A stretch of 64,000 nt of DNA from Tubulanus polymorphus (GCF_964204645.1 NC_134028.1:12629001-12693000), one strand, 5' to 3'. Positions 13,612-25,128 are shown, counted from the stretch's first letter. A program made the numbers and translations. Notes: generated by a model from the letters alone, not told the origin.

Positions 13612-13633
13612 ATACACCCACCCCAGACTCTTG
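13612..13633 (-). other. Polypurine tract next to the 3' LTR
   Basis: On the minus strand the bases just before the 3' LTR read CTGGGGTGGGTGTAT, a G-rich tract in the position where plus-strand DNA synthesis is primed. It is not a pure purine run, so the exact tract is approximate. Confidence 0.5.
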
Positions 13634-13888
13634 TATGTCCTCATACAAGGAAGCATAACGCAGTCGTACCGGAAGAATAGACACGGAAAATCGAATATTT
13701 CTGTGAATGCGAGAAACTGGTGACGGTGTCTTCGACCAAAAGATATTACTACATACAATGTATATAATAATAACATTCAATAAACTATATTCTGTATAAT
13801 AATAAAACATCTAAAACATCTTAATCACTTCTTTGTACAGATTGCACTATCATTTAAATTTAATGGTGTTCGCGAGGCGGCGGACGAA

Positions 13889-14959
13889 TTACTGATTTTT
13901 AAGTAGAGCGCAGAGTTTAAGTTGATAAAATTCACAGTAGACACACTGGTACTCTGAGCCTGCGTAGCCGAACAAGGTCATATCGCCGTGTCGATGCAAT
14001 TCTTTCCACGGTCGTTCTTCTGTTATCTTTCGATCTTCTTTGGTTTGCGTCGAACCGTCTCTCATATCGTTGTTTTGTTTAATCAGGGTAGAACTGACTT
14101 TTCTAAGCGGCATTGTCGGCATTGCATTGTTGGTGAAGGCACATGATTCGATTGATAATTCGGATTCTGTTGCACTCGATGATGATCCGTTGGTCTCCGG
14201 TAGCTTTACACACGGAATGATCGGTTTCTCCGCGGCGAATGATTTCAACTCGGGCACACACGGTGACTCAATATCGGCTTCGAGCAGCGGTTCGGTTGTT
14301 TGGTTGTCTTCTATTTTTGACGCAGCAGACGTTTTTCTTTTAACGGAAATTATCCGCGCGGAACCATCCGGACGCGTCACTGTCGTTTTAGACAGTAACT
14401 GCAGCGGGCTTGGAGGCATTTCTTTCCTAATTTCCTCTAAAATTCTATGGAGATCGTCGTTCGTTGGAAATGAAGTTGTTTTATAATGTGGACTCTCTGG
14501 CGTCGGTATTTCCTTGGTAATTGTGGGAGTTGCGAGTGGGTTTTCTTCCTTAATTACTGTCTGTGTCTTCTGCCTTTTGCCGGTTGGAACCTTGTTCTCT
14601 TTTCCCGATTTCCTTTTAGTTGGATGAAGGATCGGGGTCTCTGGGCGACTTAAGCACTGGATCTCCGGAGGGTCAAATTCAAATTCATCATCGTCGTCTA
14701 TCGCGACGAGTTTCACTTTTTCGATGATGGATCTGGTATCTTCCGAATGTCTTCTGTGCGTTTTTCTAGCATGTTGTCGAATCAGGTCTCGACGTCCGTT
14801 CTTGTAACTGCAGAGTTTGCATCGATATTCATATCCCTGATGCGGCTTACTCTGACATCTTAAATCGTGCGACTCGAGGTTCCTCATCGACGCGAAATCT
14901 TTCTTGCAGTGGACACATAAAAATGGCGTTGTCCCGTGCATCCTGAAATGTATAATCAT
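13889..14959 (-). CDS. Zinc-finger protein in the env position of the retrotransposon
   Basis: About 356 residues, between pol and the 3' LTR, starting 8 bp after the pol stop. The N-terminal part has a C2HC-like finger (CVHCKKDF...H...C, about residues 15-36) and a C2H2 finger (CKLCSYKN...H....H, about 47-68). The C-terminus begins another CxxC (CVYC) and then stops. The middle is rich in Ser, Thr, Pro, Lys and Glu and looks disordered; an acidic patch (DDDDEFEFD) follows the fingers. There is no signal peptide or transmembrane segment, so it is not an envelope protein. TACATTTCAG just before the second in-frame ATG looks like a splice acceptor, which could give a subgenomic mRNA. Function unknown; DNA or RNA binding is inferred from the fingers. 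Confidence 0.8.
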   Translation of the reverse strand: MIIHFRMHGTTPFLCVHCKKDFASMRNLESHDLRCQSKPHQGYEYRCKLCSYKNGRRDLIRQHARKTHRRHSEDTRSIIEKVKLVAIDDDDEFEFDPPEIQCLSRPETPILHPTKRKSGKENKVPTGKRQKTQTVIKEENPLATPTITKEIPTPESPHYKTTSFPTNDDLHRILEEIRKEMPPSPLQLLSKTTVTRPDGSARIISVKRKTSAASKIEDNQTTEPLLEADIESPCVPELKSFAAEKPIIPCVKLPETNGSSSSATESELSIESCAFTNNAMPTMPLRKVSSTLIKQNNDMRDGSTQTKEDRKITEERPWKELHRHGDMTLFGYAGSEYQCVYCEFYQLKLCALLKNQ

Positions 14960-14967
14960 TTTCAAAG

Positions 14968-17900
14968 TTACAGAGCGAGTAGCCGTGGTGGTATAACTCT
15001 TCTCCCCGACCTGGTGTAAGTGGGTGGATCTGGACTGGGTTTCCGGAAGGTCAATTCAGCGAATTGCGGTCTTGTTTCATTTTCTTGCTTGTATAATTTA
15101 AGTCGGTCGAAATGCACTCGTTTAATTTTCTCATTTTTGTGTATCTCATACACCACGTCATTCACTTTACGTTTGACTGTCCAGGGACCTTCCCATGGAT
15201 GGTATAACTTTGGTGACATTCCCCGAGGGCAAGCGGGGTTATGAAGCCAGACTAATGCTCCGACAGAAAATGCGACTCCGGAGGCTTTAGTATCGTAGTT
15301 ACGCTTCATTCTCCGAGTCCGAACAGTAGAATTGTGTCTTGCCAAATCGTGCGCTGCACGAATACGCTCTCTTAGTTCTACGGTGAACATATTTAAGCTA
15401 CGAGAGCTTTCGTGAGGCGGGCCTTCATACATTAAGTCGATGGGTAGGCGAATCTCATGCCCGAACATCAGATAGTTCGGGGTGAATTTAGTCGAATCAT
15501 GAACGGCCGATCGATAGGCCATAGCGATGAACGGCAATTGTTCGTCCTAGTCAGAGTGATTTTGATTCACGAACATTGACAAGCTATTAATTAGTGTCTT
15601 GTTCATTCGTTCGATCATGCCGTCGGATTGAGGTCTATAAGGGCAAGTTCTCGTCTTCTTAATTTCGAGAATCTTACATACCTCAGCCATGAGCTTAGAC
15701 TCGAAGTTTGCCCCTTGATCGGTGTGCAATTCGAGGGGACACCCTAACTTACAGACGAAATGCTTTACGAACGCATCGGCGACAGTGAGCGCCTCTTGGT
15801 TCGGTATCGGAACGAATTCGACGTATTTAGTGAAATAATCACCGATAACTAAAATATATGAATTACCATTATCGGTCTCAGGTAATGGTCCTAATATGTC
15901 CATGGCGACTCTTTCGAGAGGTACACCTGAACTTGAGGGTCGTAGTTCAGCCCTAGTTTTTCGAGCTGGACTCTTTCGCGTTTGACATTCGCGGCAAGTG
16001 ACGCACCAATCACGCACATCTCTGGCTATGTTATTCCAGTAGAATCTATCGTGAATCTTATACAATGTTTTCTTGATACCGAAATGACCAGCTGTTTTTG
16101 TCGCGTGAAGTTGGTCGAATACATTTCGGTGGTACGGTTTTGGTAATAACAAGAGCGTCGACGTAGGCAAACCCGAACGCTCTTTTCTAATATATAGAAC
16201 ACCGTTGATAAGATGGAGTTTATCCCATCTAGCCCAAAGGAACTTTGTGGCTGAATTCTGCCCTGATACATTCTCCCAATTCGGCTTATCGTTACTCGGA
16301 TTGAAATGGCGTATGATCCACTCGAGGTCGGTGTCACGTTTTTGGGCTTGAGCAATAGAAGCGTCGTTCCAGTCTTCGCACGGCGAGAACTTTATGTGAC
16401 ATGCGCGTGCGATTTCAACCGCACCGGTCGCATTATATCGTCGTTCAGCCCTTTGACACTGCGAACATGACCGCCTCGACATTCCATCTGCGTTCGAATG
16501 TAAGCGCCCCGGTCGATGTTCAATACGAAATGCGAAACCTCCGAGTGTAGTTAACCAACGGGCTAGTTGACCCTCTGGCTCTTTGAAAGACATAAGCCAC
16601 CGGAGTGATCCATGATCAGTTCGGAGGAGGAATTCTCGTCCTCCGAGATAGTGTTTAAAAGCCTTGATGAAGTGTACCACGGCAAGTAACTCGCGTTTCG
16701 TGACGCAATAGTTTCTTTGAGCTTTTGAGAGAGCCTTACTAGCATACATGATTACGTGCTCTTTGTTATCGCCGTGTACTTGCGATAATACTGCACCGAT
16801 GGATTCGTTACTCGCATCGGTATCGAGAATGAATGAGAGTTTTGGGTCAGGATACGCGAGAATCGGAGCAGACACGAGCAGTCGCTTCAGAGCTTCGAAG
16901 GCGATCTGACAGTCGTTGTTCCATAAAAACTTCTTGCCTTTTTCGGTGAGTTTCTGAATTGGTCGGGCAATTTCAGCGTAACCTTTGACGAACGATCGAT
17001 AATAGGATGAAAATCCTAGGAATGACCTAGCTTCTTTGACACAGCCGGGAACCTTCCAACTAATGACTGCTTCGATCTTACTCGGATCGCATTTAATACC
17101 CTCTCCGGACACCAGGTGTCCTAAGAATGCAACCGAGGTCTGAAAGAAGTGGCATTTCCTAGCTTTCAGTTTGAGACCGGATTCTCGAAATCTCTGTAGG
17201 ACCATTCTAAGATTTTTGATTGTATCATCTAAATCGGATCCGAACACAATAACGTCGTCAAGGTAGATTAGACAGGCTTCGAATTGAAGGCCGTTCAATA
17301 CTCGTTCCATGAGACGCTGGAACGTGGCTCCGGCGTTCTTGAGTCCGAAAGGCATTTTGACGAACTGGTATAACCCGTTATTCGGTATGGCGAAAGCCGT
17401 ACGTTCTTTCGATTTCTCGTCCAACTTTATCTGCCAATAACCGCTAGCCATGTCTGCGGTGCAGAAATAGCGGGTACCAGTGAGCGAGCGCAGAGAATCA
17501 TCGATGCGAGGAAGTGGAAAGGCGTCGATAGGACAGAGGCTATTGACTTTTCGTAGATCGACGCAGAACCTCTGACTGCCGTCTTTCTTGGTAACAAGTA
17601 CGACTTGTGATACCCAACTCGAACTAGAAGGTTCTATAATACCTTTTTCGAGCATCTCTTTAACTTGTTTATTTGCCTCGATTTGCTTGTCGTACGCCAT
17701 TCTTCGGGGTCGATCACGGACCGGGGGTGACTCTCCAGTATTGACTACATGCTCTACCCCAGCGGCGGTACCGAGGTCGTAATCCGACTTCGCGAATACG
17801 TCCGCGAATTCACAAATCACGGCCTCGATTTTTCTTTGTTCGTCGGGTTCGAATCCCTTAGTACTTCTTTCGATCAGGTCTTTGACATGGTCTGGGATTT

Positions 17901-18774
17901 CGGGTTTACTAGAGTGGTCTGGCGACCGACTATTCGTGACGTTATTCACTCGGAGTCCGTTATCTGGACAGGCAATTTTGGAAATCGGAGATATCTTCCC
18001 GAGTGTACAACCTCGAAAAACAGTTCTTGGTTGATCGGATAGATTGATTACTCGAATAGGAATAACCTCATTCTCCGTGTCTACGATTCCCTTAGCGGCC
18101 AAAATATGTTTTGATATAGTCTTCGAGACTGCCGGTTCCACGATAGCCCACTTCCCTAATGAAGGTGACTTTTCAGCAATACCGGGTAAAATTACTTCGC
18201 CCCCAGGCGGGACAGACACGTTCTTTAACGCCGCGACTCGGATGTCTTTATCCGGTGTCTTAATGGCACGTGTGTCAATGTACTGACGGCTTTTACTAAC
18301 GACAGTACGACATTTCGGATAGATCTGACAATCGAAATGCGACAAAAAATCCATGCCGAGAATACCGTCTTCGGTGATATCAGCTACGATCAGATCCCAA
18401 ACTACCGTCTGGTCGAATATTTCAATTTTCGTCGTGATCTTACCGAGCACATTTAGATGACTATTATTAGCCGAAATTAGCTTCGACTGGCAAGGCAATA
18501 ATCCCGGTCTTTCTTTAGACGGGATCTCATAATAACTACGAGAATTCAGTATGGAAGCGCAGCTTCCAGTATCAATAAGAAAATTTATAGGAACATCGCT
18601 GATCTCAGCGGTATATTGTAACGAGTCCGAACTTCCGGATATAATTACCTTATTAACTTCTAATTCGACAGCATGCGAGAGATTTAGGGTTTTCTGAGCA
18701 GTCGATCGAACTCTCACTGTATCGACTGCTGGGAGTTTCCCGCCGAACCGTTCGAACCTCGAAGTCGTGGGCAA
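14968..18774 (-). pseudogene. pol: Pol polyprotein with one premature stop in integrase
   Basis: One frame of ~1268 codons broken by a single TAG at 15547-15549. In order: aspartic protease (FLIDTGS, about residues 64-70), reverse transcriptase with YLDD (about residue 503), RNase H (LDTDAS, about residue 650), integrase zinc finger (H..H and CVTCREC), and integrase core with D (MDILGP), D (TDQGANF) and E (GMIERMNKT). The stop comes just after the catalytic core, in a DW(D/E)-type context where Trp (TGG) is expected, so one G-to-A change explains it. Expression depends on -1 frameshifting from gag. No chromodomain follows. The enzymes upstream of the stop should still be made. Confidence 0.93.
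18697..18741 (-). promoter_or_regulatory. -1 ribosomal frameshift signal (gag/pol)
   Basis: On the minus strand a canonical slippery heptamer G GGA AAC (18735-18741) lies in the correct gag phase (GCG GGA AAC). Four bases later a perfect 10-bp stem, AGCAGTCGAT (18721-18730) with ATCGACTGCT (18697-18706), closes a 14-base loop. The pol frame reads GGG AAA CTC from the same place. This is the standard layout of programmed -1 frameshifting; a pseudoknot was not worked out. Confidence 0.88.
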
Positions 18775-19928
18775 TTCGACTTGAAGTGTCCGAACTCTTT
18801 ACAGTGGAAACATTGTACACGTGAATAATCTCTCTTTGGCCTTGCGTCAAAACGACTTCGTTCGTTAGGACGTTGCTGCGCTTGTAAAATGTTTTCGAAT
18901 AACGAGAACATCTTCGAAAATTCGGACTTGATCTCGGCCCTGAACTGTTCGACTTCACTGCCGACTCGAGCGCCATCTTTGACTTCTCGTACGAACTTCT
19001 TAGTTAAGCCATCGCGTTCGTCTTCGAGACGACGATAGCCTTCTAATTCTACCGCCATAGAGACTAATTCATTCAGGGTTGTACATCTACTTTGATATAA
19101 AGCCATTCGAAGTTCTCGATCGTCTAGCGCATCGAGGAAATGTGTCTTTATTAAACGATCTAGCTGTTCGGGAGGCATATCAGGGTATGCGAGCAAAGCT
19201 TTGGCAGAGAGGTCTTGCGACAATTCTCTGAGCGACTCCCCTCGTTTACGTCTTCGATTTCGTAATTCGGCTAAATACAGCTCGGCCTGTTGTCCAGGAC
19301 CGAACCGACTTTCTAACGCTTGGCAAAGTGTATCGAAATCGACTCTTTCGTCAGGTCGGAGAGTACAGGCTAGTTGGCGAGCTGACCCACGCAAGTGAGT
19401 GAATAAAAACTCGGCTTTCATATAACCCGTCCATCCATTTATGCGAGCTATGGAATTGAAGACGGTAATATAATCGAGCCATGACTCGTTCCCAGAATAA
19501 TATTCTGGTTCGACTCTCCCGAACCCTCTCGGAGTTATAGGATTGGGTCTATACATCTCGAATTCTTGTTGGCGGGCGCGGCGAAAGATTCGAGGAGTAT
19601 TCAAAAATGCGCCTTGGTCTTCGTGAACATCATCGGGTACACTTGAATCTTGCGGGACGTTTCGTGTCTTTCTCATCGTGGATCGTGGGTTTGAACGAGA
19701 TATAGCTTCGTTCAAAGAGTGGAGTTCTCTCTCTATTAGGTCTCTTGAGGCATCGGGTTCAGCCCCCCTAAGTCTATTTTCCTCGGATAAAGGCAAAACA
19801 ATAGAGTCGCCGCAGGCAAGTGAGCGTTCGCTCGATGGGCGGTCACTAGAGATTTTATCAGAGGCATTTCGACCGTCGGGGTTTTTCGTGGACAGTTCGA
19901 ATTCGAGCGGATTGCTTCGAGTTTTCAT
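18714..19928 (-). CDS. gag: Gag polyprotein of the Ty3/gypsy element
   Basis: 404 residues. It carries a typical Ty3/gypsy capsid region in the middle (about residues 130-280, with a LRGSARQLA-type block and a retrotransposon gag signature). One CCHC zinc knuckle (CFHCKEFGHFKSNC, about residues 368-381) packages the RNA. It starts 140 bp inside the 5' LTR boundary at the first good ATG. It overlaps pol by 61 bp, and pol is in the -1 frame; a slippery site and hairpin lie in the overlap, so the downstream enzymes should be made as a Gag-Pol fusion. The open, intact frame agrees with the young age of the element. Confidence 0.95.
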   Translation of the reverse strand: MKTRSNPLEFELSTKNPDGRNASDKISSDRPSSERSLACGDSIVLPLSEENRLRGAEPDASRDLIERELHSLNEAISRSNPRSTMRKTRNVPQDSSVPDDVHEDQGAFLNTPRIFRRARQQEFEMYRPNPITPRGFGRVEPEYYSGNESWLDYITVFNSIARINGWTGYMKAEFLFTHLRGSARQLACTLRPDERVDFDTLCQALESRFGPGQQAELYLAELRNRRRKRGESLRELSQDLSAKALLAYPDMPPEQLDRLIKTHFLDALDDRELRMALYQSRCTTLNELVSMAVELEGYRRLEDERDGLTKKFVREVKDGARVGSEVEQFRAEIKSEFSKMFSLFENILQAQQRPNERSRFDARPKRDYSRVQCFHCKEFGHFKSNCPRLRGSNGSAGNSQQSIQ

Positions 19929-20049
19929 TTTTAGCTTTCAGTTCCTGAATCGTGGACATAGAAACGCATGTAATATTCTTGTTGAACAAAATGACTTGTT
20001 ACTTCAATTATGCGTTCAGACATGGAGTATTCGAGCAAAAAAAACGACG

Positions 20050-20067
20050 ATCCCACCGCTGCCACCA
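20050..20067 (-). other. Primer binding site, tRNA-Leu type
   Basis: Three bases downstream of the 5' LTR the minus strand reads TGGTGGCAGCGGTGGGAT. This is complementary to an 18-nt tRNA 3' end, CCA included. From memory the matching end (CCCACCGCTGCCACCA) is that of a metazoan tRNA-Leu; a tRNA search would settle the isoacceptor. Confidence 0.8.
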
Positions 20068-20070
20068 ATT

Positions 20071-21556
20071 TGTAGCGGCACGGGGTCGACAGTATATACG
20101 GCATTAAATCTTGGTAGCGAGAGCAGGTAAGTCCAGAATAGGTCCGCTACAGGTGGGTACGCCTAGATCGATTCTGCCCCTGGAGAGGACAGAATAAGGG
20201 GTCAATGACCGCCCTAGGACAATCGTCGAAAAATACTATGCGATTTGCTAACTCGTGAGATTCGATTCGGTTTCCCCGCCTAAACATAACTCTGACCAGT
20301 ACAGTCGGTCGAATTTCTCAAGAACCACAGCCGGAAGTCACCACTTTCGTTACGTCGGCCATTCGTAATCGAATCGACTCCGACCGTAAATTCGAGAGAA
20401 ACTAAAAATAGGCGATCGGTTTCTTCGACTATAAAATTCAAGTGCAGTCTGAATTTTATTCCGGTTTCCATAAGCTCTACCGAATCCCACTGAATCTCGC
20501 GACAGTCATAGGCAAATAAGGCAATCGCATTACTAGAATATCATGCTCGAATATATATATACTCCGAAAAATCGAACGCATAATCAAAAGAAGTAACAAT
20601 TCATAGTTAAAAATGACATGTATGAATATTTATTGATTTATTCAGGGCGAGAATCGTGGCGAAATGAACAGGCTATTAGGACTTGACTAGGCCTCGGACC
20701 TCCGAGTGATCTCGGGTCGAGAGGCGGCAAGGGCGAGTATCCGACTTCGAGAGAAACCCGCGTTGTCAAGACAACGCAGATTACCCGAGTCATGATTCGA
20801 GAGAATTCGCTCGAAGTTCAGGCGATGAAAGTCTTCGAGCGAGAAAAGGTAGAGACTAATAATCGAGGCGAGTCCACTCGAAGTCGAATAAACGTAATTC
20901 ATACGGGATAAAAGGCTATGATGTTCTTCCATTGCAGTGATCCTTGGTCGGATTCTCCTTTGATTTCGGGTTCAGACGAAGTATTCGAGCGGGGCAGGAG
21001 CCCTGTCCTAGGGACGTGGTTTGAAATGACTTATCGCATCATTCCGGGGTCAATACAGACCTGAATAAGGCAATTAGACTGTGCGTCTGGCGATTTTTAA
21101 GAGATCGATTATTCAGCGAGCGATTACAACCTCTGTCGACGTGTCTCAAACACGGAATGTCAGAAATGCGGTTCTGACCGCTCTTAAATAGGCCGCCTTC
21201 TACGCTGATTGGCTAATAGCCAAATTACTGCGCGATAAAAAATGCCGGCGCACGCGGCTTTGGGTAGGCGTACATGACTGGAATTTTTGATGAACTATCT
21301 CGAAATCAATCCTCGTTTGGATATTTGCTATTAAAAGAGCAGAAACCCTTCACGGAAAAGACTTGGCAATATCCCAGGTAAAAGGAACTATTCCGTAAAA
21401 CGGCCGTCTACGATGAGGTGATACGGCACTTCCGGATTTCAGCGATTTTGAATAGTGCGGCTCTGAATTGGCGAGTTTTCCTCAAAAGACGGATATAATG
21501 CTATCGCGGACTGGTCATCAGGTCTGAAGGTTGGTTCCATGGTCAATCTCGCCACA
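20071..21556 (-). repeat. 5' LTR of the Ty3/gypsy element
   Basis: 1486 bp, upstream of gag on the minus strand. Near-identity with the other LTR shows little divergence since insertion. It contains the element's promoter by analogy with the family, but no precise signal is assigned. Confidence 0.93.
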
Positions 21557-22788
21557 GAAGGATTGGTAAGAAGTGTAGGAAATCGCATCTTAAATCGGCG
21601 AAAACAACCGCCATGTTGAATAATAGTTGTCCCGAGCCGCGGAGCCACCATACAACTTCCAATATACGCAAATTTGCGTATTTGTGATTTCCGTTATACG
21701 CAAGGACGTGTTGAGTATCACGATATACCGATATTCATCTAATATCCTGAACAAGTGTGGGATCGCAAGATATGTTCGATAGATGGCGAACTTGTCGCAT
21801 GTTTGAAAATTCCCCAAATATGTCCATCAACGACAAGACTTATGTTTATAATTAGATTCCCGGTACGAATCTTGCAGCAACGACATGAACAAGCAAAGGT
21901 TACCTTAGCGAGGTTAGTCCTAAACATTTGGCATATAGGCCTATGGCATTTGGCGTGGCATGCGAAGTACCAACCATTCAATCAAAATTTAATCATTTCT
22001 TGCTTATTTTCTAAATGATGCAATTAAAAAATTTTTTTTCAAATTCGCAATTGAAATTAGATTATTTGTTGTTGATATTCTTGTTTTTTCTTTCTAATTG
22101 TGCCTTTTTGACAAATCATTCTAGCGGCCTCCTTTTGTCGTCTCCACAGTCAGCAAGCACATTGAATAAGTGCGGATTGGTTGATATTTATACTGTGTAT
22201 CTATAATTCAGTAAAAATAGTTGATTCGCTGCGCCATATGACATGCCATGCCAGGTTAGAACTAACCCGTCGCAGAGCAGCCAATTAGTTTGGAATGTTA
22301 CGTGGGCACTTCAAAGATTCAATCATTGAAAGCCAAGGCGTAAGGTTAATGGTAATCACTTCATTTATTCATATAAAAGGAACTCAAACTTTTAAAGAAA
22401 CATGTAAATAACATACAAACAAGAGTGATTTAAAAGCTATTTATATCACGTCGAGCAAACACCAAACTTTGGATACATTTCCTTTCAAAGATTGTGAAAT
22501 TATATATACAAAACCAGATTTTATATGCCGTTATAGTGGCGTTTAAAAGTTAACGATTAGATTCTCATAGAACTCGGGCGTCACTCGCCTCTACGACGCC
22601 TCAATTAAGAAATTTACTAAAACTAAATGCATGTTAGCCCTCCTGTTAGTTATTCAGCTAATTTTAGTTATGCAACAATAGTTATTCCGTACCATCATCA
22701 ATCTAAGAACTATATAATTTTTCCGCCATTGAATCACGAGATCCAATATAAATCTAATTGTGCCTCACAAAATGTAGAACGACGCTGT

Positions 22789-23461
22789 TCAATGCGTATA
22801 AAAATTAATGCAGTTGCTGCAGCACCAGTCTTCTCTAATGGCTTGTTCCAATTCCTCGCCGTGGAGTTTGATACAGATACTATGGTACCACCTGTAGCAG
22901 TGATTGCATCCAATCTGTAACAATAATGAAAATGATAGTGCATTATTTAGAATGCAATTCATACTGATATGCGATTGAACATGATAGATTCTTACCCACA
23001 CTCCATTTTCTCCTCGAGTACAACATTGGGAACAGTCATTCGTCATATCAACTGTAATATTACGTTTTAAAATTCTTACTAGGGTACTACTTATTTAAAA
23101 AAAAAATGAACATACTCGTTTCTACTGAAAATTCTTAAGTATATTTCCATCTTTACCTTCTGAATGTAGTAGCAGGTCTGCAGCAATGCGCTTTCTCTCA
23201 GCTGCGGGATTAAATCGCTCTTTCGCAATGAATCCCTGTTGCATCAAACATTTGGCAAACTAAAAGAGGAAGACCGTTAAACAACATTGGGCCGACCCTA
23301 CTTAAATAATCTCAACAATTTCTACAATACCTACATGCAGAGTATAAACACCGCAGTTGTGTCCATCTGTCTGTTTGGGGTGATCGATTGACCCAACTGT
23401 CCACCGTATTTTGCCAAGGTCAGGCCTTCCTAGTCGGCGTTCTCTAAATTGGAGATATCGC
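22789..23461 (-). CDS. ULP1-type cysteine protease with C-terminal PHD finger (3' exons)
   Basis: Four exons join in frame with GT-AG borders: 23335-23461, 23157-23259, 22996-23051 and 22789-22914 (stop). The first carries the end of a C48 (ULP1/SENP) peptidase domain: an HPKQTDGHNCGVYTLH block with the oxyanion Gln and the catalytic Cys. The third and fourth make a complete C4HC3 PHD finger (CSQC, CNHC, H-SIC, CSNC; W before the last pair). ULP1 enzymes cleave SUMO-like proteins, and PHD fingers bind histone tails. The His and Asp of the triad must lie in upstream exons, which I could not find: the next 200 bp and beyond are filled with repeat insertions. The gene is a fragment or is widely split. 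ULP1 genes are common passengers of several DNA transposon superfamilies. Confidence 0.75.
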
Positions 23462-23694
23462 CTAAAAAGAGATGGAAGCAATGTATGAATGGACATTATA
23501 GCTGCGATCACACGGAGATGATTTGGCTCGGGCCAATTTGGCACGGATCATAAGAGAGCGCGTTCACACGTAAACCATTCACTAATACTGATTCTAAACA
23601 ATGCTCAAACAAAGCGAAGTGGATCATTTCTGGTGCCAGTTGCAATTCAAACGCAATCATTTCAGGGCAAACAGGCTCGGGCCCATTTTGCTAT

Positions 23695-23890
23695 TCCACT
23701 CTCAGGCTTTTGGTTGCGGATATCTATTTTGTGTTCTTTAATACGCTGACTAAGATTACGACCCGTTTCGCCGATGTACGTCATATTAGAGTCTTTACAT
23801 GGTATCTTATAGACCCCAGACTCAATAATCTCACTGTTGGGTTTATTTTTGGTTAAAAAATTGGTGAGTTTATTCAGTATTTGTCACTGT
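23695..23890 (-). mobile_element. Penelope-like retroelement fragment
   Basis: This piece is closely similar to 25535-25735 and encodes, on the minus strand, the same GIY-YIG endonuclease core (GVYKIPCKD-type start, Y-IGETG-type block). It is truncated at both ends. A related copy at 25.3 kb is longer. Confidence 0.75.
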
Positions 23891-23999
23891 TTGTACAACA
23901 ATTTGCCATCTGTTTCGGAGTAGTTGTACTGGTCATTTTCTTTGAGACATGTCAGCAGACATGTCTTAAACATGTCTAGTTTATGTAAGATATATAGCT

Positions 24000-25026
24000 T
24001 CTAAAATTAAGTGAGAGCAGTCAGAGTTAGACTTTCGTCTTGTATAGATCCTTGCTGTGACTTGGAATACCCATACCCGATATTCAAAAACACACCGAGA
24101 TTTTGTTAGCTTTGAATTGTCTGGTTGAAATAAACTACAGTTTCATCGGAGTTGGAGCTTTGTCGTCTAATTGATCGACAACCTGCAGCTGAAAGTCACA
24201 GGTCATCAACGGAATCTGCGACACGTCTTTTTCGCGCGGAAAATCGAGCTAGTTCCTGACCGACAAGTAAAAATACTAGTTGTTACATAAGGTCTTCGAA
24301 AAGTTATAAAAATGTCGTCATTCTATTCTTGCGGCTTTGTATTCTTCCTGTTTTTATTCTACATGATGCCTGCGACACCATCTGCCCTCTTGGATTGGAA
24401 AAACATTCTAAAGAGACTCACGATTTGTTTTAAGGAAAGAACAATAGTTTTGAAAGTTTGGAACTATTTTCGTGAGAAATACGTACAAGAAATTGACGGT
24501 TAAGTAGATATTTAAACTGGAAAGGCAACGGGTATAAATGAGCGATCAGTTCGTAATATACGGAAGCAAATGAAGGACACTGGACGATTTTTACATTTTA
24601 CTTATTGCCTCTCCAGCTGTTTTGTATGTTCTAAATCTAACAGATTCCAGGAAATTGGTCCATCAAAACACCCCTGACAACTTCAAATCAAACCTATGAA
24701 AACTATATCTAAAAGTTATGCACTCTTTGATATCCCACGAGTTGAAACTAATTCTAAGATATATCTGAAATGCAACAAGGTAGCAAAGCAAATCTGAATT
24801 CATTCGTACTCTTGATACCCCTCTTTGCCGTGACTATGGCAACAGCCAGCTGATTTTTGCTGACTCACTAAACCCTTGCGCGAGGTCCAGCCACTTCAAC
24901 TGTCAGTACCAATTAAAGTGTGTACATTTCATAACCTTTGCCTGGGCTGAGACAGACTTCCCGCCGGGTTGAACAGTACCGGGGTAGTAGTTTTCGAATA
25001 AACACTATAATCTGTGTCTACTGAAG
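24000..25026. other. Non-coding stretch inside the 10.9-kb element
   Basis: No supported gene. A 63-codon frame at 24312-24503 (plus) starts with a hydrophobic stretch but has no recognisable homology or splice context. Confidence 0.45.
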
Positions 25027-25086
25027 ATAAATGAAGAAATCCCACACTTCGAATTAAATTATAGGATATAATTTATTATTATGAAA

Positions 25087-25128
25087 CCACAACGTTTCAG
25101 CTGTTGACTAACAGCCATCATCAGGTGG
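25087..25128 (-). ncRNA. Hammerhead ribozyme-like motif of the Penelope-like element
   Basis: On the minus strand: stem I CCAC (paired to GTGG), core CTGATGA, stem II GGCTGTT-AGTC-AACAGCT, core GAA, then ACGT (a minimal stem III) and T followed by GTGG. All invariant core bases of the hammerhead are in place. The very short stem III (A-C/G-U) is the form reported for Penelope-like elements, thought to work as dimers. Confidence 0.75.

Larger units (their letters stand above)
12127..21556 (-). mobile_element. Young Ty3/gypsy LTR retrotransposon
   Basis: It is full length: LTR, primer site, gag, pol, third ORF, polypurine tract, LTR, all reading on the minus strand. Target duplication is GAAG (12123-12126 and 21557-21560); the empty site is present at about 41560-41575 inside the right repeat of the host transposon. 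The two ~1485-bp LTRs differ by only one visible base, an indel near 21406, so insertion is very recent. Domain order PR-RT-RH-INT is that of Ty3/gypsy (Metaviridae). No chromodomain is seen at the end of pol. Confidence 0.95.

Noticed and set aside
14040-14486. 148-codon plus-strand frame
   Set aside because: Mirror of the zinc-finger ORF on the minus strand; no features of its own.
17588-18286. Plus-strand frames across pol
   Set aside because: Antisense shadows of the retrotransposon pol gene.
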